From Oscillospiraceae bacterium (GTDB lineage Bacteria; Bacillota; Clostridia; Saccharofermentanales; Saccharofermentanaceae): DNA of 11,113 bases. The notes below the pieces were generated by a model. The model did not search any database and was not told the origin of the DNA. It worked only from the letters and a program-made list of their open reading frames with translations. The DNA is taken from NCBI GenBank assembly GCA_902782985.1, contig CACZPC010000152.1:1-11113 (forward strand), read 5' to 3'. Shown piece by piece: positions 7,801 through 11,113 of the stretch (position 1 is the stretch's first letter; each line of letters begins with the position of its first letter). The position numbers were made by a program, and so were the translations under genes.

Positions 7801-8620
7801 CGAAATCAGGCATCTCGGTACCCTCAAGTTCAGATCTCACAAGATCTGCACAATACATGCCGAATTCCCTGCTCGGCAAAGGAGCAGACGTCAGAGGCAC
7901 AGGTGCATGCTGACCTTCATCATTCGTATCATAACCGACGATAGCGATATCATCAGGGATCTTATAACCCTTGGAAGTAAAATATTTGGCAGCACCTATG
8001 GCCATACAATCATTGGCACATGCCAGTGCCTGAGGAAGACCTCTTGTGGACTTGCAAAGTCTCTCGGCTACATTCTCACCGCTGAAATACCAGAAGTCAC
8101 CGTAGAATATCCTGTCCGAATTAACCTGTAGTCCGTGCTCCTCCATCGCTTCCTTGTAAGCATTAAGCCTTAAAACGGAATGTGGATGCCATGATTTGCC
8201 AGTAAGAAATGCTATATCGGTATATCCGTGTTCTTCTATAAGATGCGAGATAAGTTTCTTGACCGGTGAGATATTGTCCTCATAAGCGGATCTGAAACCG
8301 TCGATCTTCTTGTCACATACGATCACGGGACCATCAAATGACTCCCGAAGTCTTGAGACTATCCTGTCTTCGGCACCCGGAGTCTGTATCGTATCTATCA
8401 ATAAAACAAATGCGTCAAAAGACGAATACTCTATAAGATCGAAGATAGAAGAATCACCTGCTTCACGCGCCGGAGAATTCTGATACTTCTGAAACATGGA
8501 AAAGACACAGACATCATAGCCATACTTAAAAGCATGATCAAGAAAACCTTTGGTAAATAACGTCTGACCGCTCTCTTCAACCTGAGCGACCAATAAAGCG
8601 ATCTTCTTTCTGTTGTCCAT
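4805..8620 (-). CDS. LacI-like sensor, degenerate GGDEF, active-type EAL phosphodiesterase with C-terminal beta-helix repeats
   Basis: A 1271-residue protein, predicted to be cytoplasmic since no signal peptide or membrane segment is seen. Residues 1-285 are a LacI/periplasmic-binding-type ligand domain (RLNAYKEAMEEHGL at 151-164, ACANDCMAIGA at 200-210, IPDDIAIVGYDTND at 221-234, then SCGC at 284-287). The helix-turn-helix is absent, and a stop lies in frame just upstream. About 300-460 is a helical, GAF-like linker. About 465-615 is a GGDEF domain whose signature reads GNGEI (549-553), so cyclase activity is unlikely. About 640-890 is an EAL domain with E673, N730, E759, D788, D789, K809, E845 and Q865 all present, so c-di-GMP hydrolysis is expected. 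About 900-1271 is a Gly-rich repeat domain. The start is ATG 8620 with a weak GGTGAGG site. The GH2 gene lies 61 bases upstream. The ligand is unknown. Confidence 0.93.
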   Translation of the reverse strand: MDNRKKIALLVAQVEESGQTLFTKGFLDHAFKYGYDVCVFSMFQKYQNSPAREAGDSSIFDLIEYSSFDAFVLLIDTIQTPGAEDRIVSRLRESFDGPVIVCDKKIDGFRSAYEDNISPVKKLISHLIEEHGYTDIAFLTGKSWHPHSVLRLNAYKEAMEEHGLQVNSDRIFYGDFWYFSGENVAERLCKSTRGLPQALACANDCMAIGAAKYFTSKGYKIPDDIAIVGYDTNDEGQHAPVPLTSAPLPSREFGMYCADLVRSELEGTEMPDFVADVDLFIGSSCGCHNESIKPEYTLRSSWDTEMSQGRVNNAYNHMNEDMLLQISFNGLVNTIFSNTYQIRPFQSLNICLNDDWTIERSTFTPKMLHLIQCGSEGSNSDSLNFLRYYDRKEMLPEINDFYYQPRVYYFFPMHFEELCFGFVSLCYTDPDKVPGQEERTWIRNIILGLEQYRRRDSFVHKNSIIDERLKRDPVTGMYNYSGFINEALSIVAKTSNFGKNIGILTVDIKDLSGINNKLGHVSGDNTINALANMVKKVFNGPGAFCFCMGNGEIVALKLTNENAENVIKSQYDKIINQIYVYNENVSEDGRMALYSAIGSCTPNSPAELELAVNDVINKKNEKKAMKSDSSLSKLSPEEKAEAQIVGEILDNNLLAYHFQPIVNAKTGEIFSYEALMRADITPYLSPLKILKYAEYTDRLYDVERLTFKNVLRIMRDRKDIFDGSRKLFINSIPGQKFHGKDLQDFIDAVDGYSDTVVIEFTEQAELTDEEISILRAEYTALNLETALDDYGTGYSNVANLLRYKPNYLKIDRMLLSGIENSESKRFFVKSVIDYAHSNNIISLAEGVETSAELRTVIELGADLIQGFYTARPNGIIAVDIDPEIKKEILMINEELEEGADANVYVAGRESRIQLAQLYQNSINIIDIYDSESTFHDFEIIGVPSLNSKIGLHIHSGYSGKITLENAEFGQVIGYDAVIVIEEGCDVTLSVKGECTCYGSIYVSEDSRVVFEGDGRLYIYAEKKYYYGIGAGYESKCGGIFLDMAGEIHISGTGMMGVGIGCWEDCIINTSDGKYFFKLNGQNNVGIGSYRGHAQIDLTDVKVIIDSNTSNCVGVGSGSGQAKVDINHITMKQQLQGNRGVAIGTDLGSSSDVFITKSNIECTVNCRESVGIGVLEDNGDAKLRIDNASVTVNVSGDSCAYGTRSQKGSLSAQNARVVCSVENDSDSFIGTAGKDLDINNCDACFVHNGERLSMKELFAMMGRTGGPPPDRH
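4931..5563 (-). repeat. Coding region of about eight 28-residue Gly-Ile-Gly repeats
   Basis: Within the EAL protein, a V/Y-G-I-G type turn recurs with its final Gly at residues 1029, 1060, 1087, 1115, 1143, 1172, 1201 and 1229, a spacing of 27-31 and mostly 28-29. Between turns, alternating hydrophobic strands occur (for example QIDLTDVKVIIDS, KVDINHITM, KLRIDNASVTVNV). This is the pattern of a parallel beta-helix with one turn per repeat, similar in style to Gly-rich repeats of clostridial surface proteins. The repeats are diverged at the DNA level. The last two copies are weaker (YGT, FIG). The fold is inferred. Confidence 0.75.
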
Positions 8621-8644
8621 AACCTCACCAAACCTTAATCAAAC

Positions 8645-8671
8645 ATTATCGTATTCGGTACGTGAGTTCAA
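8645..8671 (-). promoter_or_regulatory. Weak candidate promoter upstream of the EAL gene
   Basis: On the minus strand TTGAAC (8666-8671) is followed after 15 bases by GATAAT (8645-8650). The -10 box is good but the spacing is short. It sits in the 61-base gap after the GH2 gene, where no terminator hairpin is seen, so the EAL gene could also be read through from GH2. Confidence 0.3.
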
Positions 8672-8681
8672 TCTTATAAAG

Positions 8682-11039
8682 TTAAATTATTTTGAATTCG
8701 ATCTCCCGTTCTTCTGCTTTATACGGATAAGGCATCTCAATCCTGATCTTTCCGACACCTTTTTTGCCGATACTCCTGACATAGATACCGCCCATACCGC
8801 CTGATATAAAAGCGTTTTCAGGGCCGATGACTTCGATATCGCCCTCAGATACGATCTTAAGATCGCCGTTGAAGAAAGGTTGAATATTACCGTTTTCGTC
8901 CGTGATCCTTATCCTTATCTCCGCAACATCATATGTCCTGTCATCATGTAAAATATCAGAAGAGATATCCGTTCTTATACATATCCTCTCAAATGCCTTC
9001 TTTACGACAGTCGCGGCAACTTTACCGTCCTTTATCGCTTCGAACCTGAAGACTGTAGCCGTCTCGCCCCATCCGCCTATATATTTGCCGAAGAGCATAT
9101 ACGCATCCTCAAACTTCATATGATAGACAGCCATAGCCTCTGCAAGCTTTAGCATTATCTTTGGCGGCATATTATCCATTCCGTATTTACCGATATAGTT
9201 CAATGCATCCTTGACGATCCTGTTCTGCCTGTCCGTGAAGCCCTGCTCTTCCTTCATCTTATCTCCGATGAAGTCATCTATGAGAATGGGAGGATTCTTC
9301 ATATTCTTATATGCCGAATCACGATGAGTATATTCCTTGATGAAATAATCGTTTTTATACATTCGCACGCTGTCGGCATTGGTAATGATATAGATATCCC
9401 CTCTGTTGCCGGCAGGATGTTCACCGATATCCATTGAAGACGATACTTCGACAAATACTTCATTATTACCGGATGCTGCCTTATAAACATATCCGGCCGG
9501 TTTGAGATTACGAAACATGTCCGTTACGCCATGATAGCAAATACGATCGCCTGAACCGAAATCCTTGTGAGTATTATAGTCAAACATGCACCAGCCGAAG
9601 CTTCCTGCAATATCCCTCTCGCCTGCTACGGCGTCAAGAACGTTAGCGTGACGAAGAAGATGTTCGGTCCTGTGCTCCTCCGGGTCGAAAGGCTTAGTCG
9701 GGAACATATGACCGTTATATTCGCTTATAAGGTAAGCCCTGTCGGGGTCACTCGTTACATTTTTCTTCGGTTCACAGCCTTTATTACGTCCGCTGTGGAC
9801 AAAATCATTATATGTATAGACATCTTCAAGAAAACTGCTCTTCTTAAGATACCTCACACCACCTGTGGGTCTTGAAGGATCAAGCTTTTTGGCCACGCTG
9901 TTGGTAGTGGTATAAAGTGCGTCATCATCTGCGGATTCATTGATCCTTACTCCCCATAATATGATCGAAGGATGATTTCTGTACTGAGTAACCATCTCTC
10001 TTACATTCTGTATTGCCTGCTCTTTCCACTCATCGTCACCGATATGCTGCCAGCCCGGTATCTCAGTAAATACAAGAAGACCGATCTCGTCACATCTGTC
10101 GATGAAATAATGCGACTGAGGATAATGAGATGTCCTGACGGCGTTTACTCCAAGCTCATTCTTTAAGATATCCGCATCCAATGCCTGCATGGATCGGGGC
10201 ATGGCATAACCTACATACGGAAATGACTGATGACGGTTAAGCCCCATTATCCTGACTTTCCTGCCGTTAAGATAATATCCGTCTGTTTTAAATTCCGAAG
10301 TCCTGAATCCTGTTCTTACGATCTTGCTGTCGATTACAGCGTGAGTATCCTTATCGGTCAATCTGACTTCAAAGTCATAAAGAACGGGCGAATCAATGTC
10401 CCAGGGCTTTATACCTTCACAGGAGATCTTTCCTGATGTTTTCAGCTCACCGTCAAATAAGATATCGTCCCTGTCACTACCGCGAAGATATCCGGTGATC
10501 TTCGTGCCGTCCTCCTGCCCCCGCAGGGTGATATCATAAGTAAGAACACCGTTCATATCTCCGGTTACAAATACATCATCGATATAAGTCTTCTCTTTGA
10601 CATCGATATAAACATCCCTGTATATACCGCCGTAAGTCATATAGTCGATAACAAATCCGAAAGGCGGTATATTAAGTGATTCATTGCTGTCCACTTTAAC
10701 ATCGATCACATTTTCTTCCCCGCTCCTCAGATAGCTGCTTATATCAAGAGTAAAGGCCGTATATCCTGATTTGTGCACGCCTGCAAGCTTACCGTTGATC
10801 CTTACCTCACAATAATGAGCAACCCCTTCAAAAGTAAGAAGAATGATCTTATCTTTCCACTCTTCGGGAATAAACAGTTTCCTCATATATCCCGATATCA
10901 TCTGATAGATACTCTCGTCAAAATAATGGAAAGGCGTTACTGCCACAGTATGAGGTATCCTTATCTCATCACCGACCGGAAGCTTATCGTAATCCGTATT
11001 AAAGATCCAGTCGTTATCGATATACAGTCTGTCGATCAT
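8682..11039 (-). CDS. Glycoside hydrolase family 2 enzyme (beta-galactosidase/beta-glucuronidase type)
   Basis: A retaining exo-beta-glycosidase of family GH2, predicted intracellular because no signal peptide is present. Numbering from the ATG at 11039 (785 residues), residues of about 1-145 are the jelly-roll sugar-binding domain (FEGVAHYCEVRINGKLAG, YGGIYRDVYI). About 150-245 is an Ig-like domain ending GFRTSEF. About 250-525 is the TIM barrel with GLNRHQSFPYVG, the acid/base Glu368 in WGVRINE and the nucleophile Glu440 in LISEYNGH. Further Ig-like C-terminal domains follow, the first apparently interrupted by a helical insert of about 80 residues. A GTG two codons upstream (11045) would be only 2 bases from the AGGAGG site, whereas the ATG at 11039 is 8 bases away, so ATG is preferred. 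Substrate within the family cannot be fixed from sequence. The next gene encodes a sugar-sensor phosphodiesterase. Confidence 0.94.
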   Translation of the reverse strand: MIDRLYIDNDWIFNTDYDKLPVGDEIRIPHTVAVTPFHYFDESIYQMISGYMRKLFIPEEWKDKIILLTFEGVAHYCEVRINGKLAGVHKSGYTAFTLDISSYLRSGEENVIDVKVDSNESLNIPPFGFVIDYMTYGGIYRDVYIDVKEKTYIDDVFVTGDMNGVLTYDITLRGQEDGTKITGYLRGSDRDDILFDGELKTSGKISCEGIKPWDIDSPVLYDFEVRLTDKDTHAVIDSKIVRTGFRTSEFKTDGYYLNGRKVRIMGLNRHQSFPYVGYAMPRSMQALDADILKNELGVNAVRTSHYPQSHYFIDRCDEIGLLVFTEIPGWQHIGDDEWKEQAIQNVREMVTQYRNHPSIILWGVRINESADDDALYTTTNSVAKKLDPSRPTGGVRYLKKSSFLEDVYTYNDFVHSGRNKGCEPKKNVTSDPDRAYLISEYNGHMFPTKPFDPEEHRTEHLLRHANVLDAVAGERDIAGSFGWCMFDYNTHKDFGSGDRICYHGVTDMFRNLKPAGYVYKAASGNNEVFVEVSSSMDIGEHPAGNRGDIYIITNADSVRMYKNDYFIKEYTHRDSAYKNMKNPPILIDDFIGDKMKEEQGFTDRQNRIVKDALNYIGKYGMDNMPPKIMLKLAEAMAVYHMKFEDAYMLFGKYIGGWGETATVFRFEAIKDGKVAATVVKKAFERICIRTDISSDILHDDRTYDVAEIRIRITDENGNIQPFFNGDLKIVSEGDIEVIGPENAFISGGMGGIYVRSIGKKGVGKIRIEMPYPYKAEEREIEFKII

Positions 11040-11047
11040 TTGCACGG

Positions 11048-11053
11048 CCTCCT
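11048..11053 (-). promoter_or_regulatory. Ribosome binding site that fixes the GH2 start
   Basis: A perfect AGGAGG lies 8 bases before the ATG at 11039 but only 2 bases before the in-frame GTG at 11045, so translation should begin at the ATG. Upstream, to the window edge, there is an AT-rich TATATAAG (about 11078-11085) that could be a -10 region, but no convincing -35 box was found. Confidence 0.85.
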
Positions 11054-11113
11054 TTTTACACGATGATATCTCGGTCTTATATAGAGTTTTGTAATTGCTA
11101 CACCGTCTCTTGC

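Noticed and set aside
11043..11045. GTG as the GH2 start codon
   Set aside because: It is only 2 bases from the AGGAGG site, whereas the ATG two codons later is at the ideal distance of 8 bases.
1..11113. CRISPR arrays, tRNA or rRNA genes, insertion sequences, phage genes
   Set aside because: No spaced direct repeats, transposase or integrase motifs, tRNA cloverleaf or rRNA sequence were seen. The coding density leaves little room for them.

Overview
The window looks like chromosome from a low-to-mid GC Gram-positive anaerobe of the Clostridia, probably Lachnospiraceae-like. Three things point there: a T-box leader on a biosynthetic gene, strong AGGAGG ribosome binding sites, and a c-di-GMP protein with a LacI-type sugar-binding sensor, a combination I associate with that group. 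The taxonomic call is an inference. Apart from the tail of one gene at the left edge, every gene reads on the minus strand, so the order below runs from the right edge to the left.

Right part (about 4805-11053): a glycoside hydrolase family 2 enzyme with no signal peptide is followed after 61 bases by a 1271-residue protein. That protein joins a LacI-like sugar-binding domain without its DNA-binding domain, a weakly conserved middle region, a degenerate GGDEF domain, an EAL phosphodiesterase domain with its catalytic residues intact, and a C-terminal array of about eight 28-residue Gly-Ile-Gly repeats that looks like a parallel beta-helix. The pair suggests that a sugar, perhaps one released by the GH2 enzyme, controls c-di-GMP breakdown. 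This C-terminal domain is the most unusual item in the window. A 309-residue lipoprotein gene follows, behind a 120-base gap that holds a near-perfect 15-bp dyad.

Middle (about 3436-3769): a complete T-box riboswitch leader with a leucine CUC specifier, a T-box sequence and an intrinsic terminator. Its promoter -35 box lies inside the last codons of the lipoprotein gene.

Left part (1-3435): leuA (2-isopropylmalate synthase, long type) is followed after 5 bases by glf (UDP-galactopyranose mutase), whose ribosome binding site overlaps the leuA stop. A hairpin terminator follows glf, so leucine synthesis and UDP-galactofuranose formation appear to share one leucine-tRNA-controlled transcript. 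Next is a hypothetical gene of about 170 residues. It converges, 3 bases apart, with the C-terminal end of a plus-strand gene, probably a membrane protein, that enters from the left edge.
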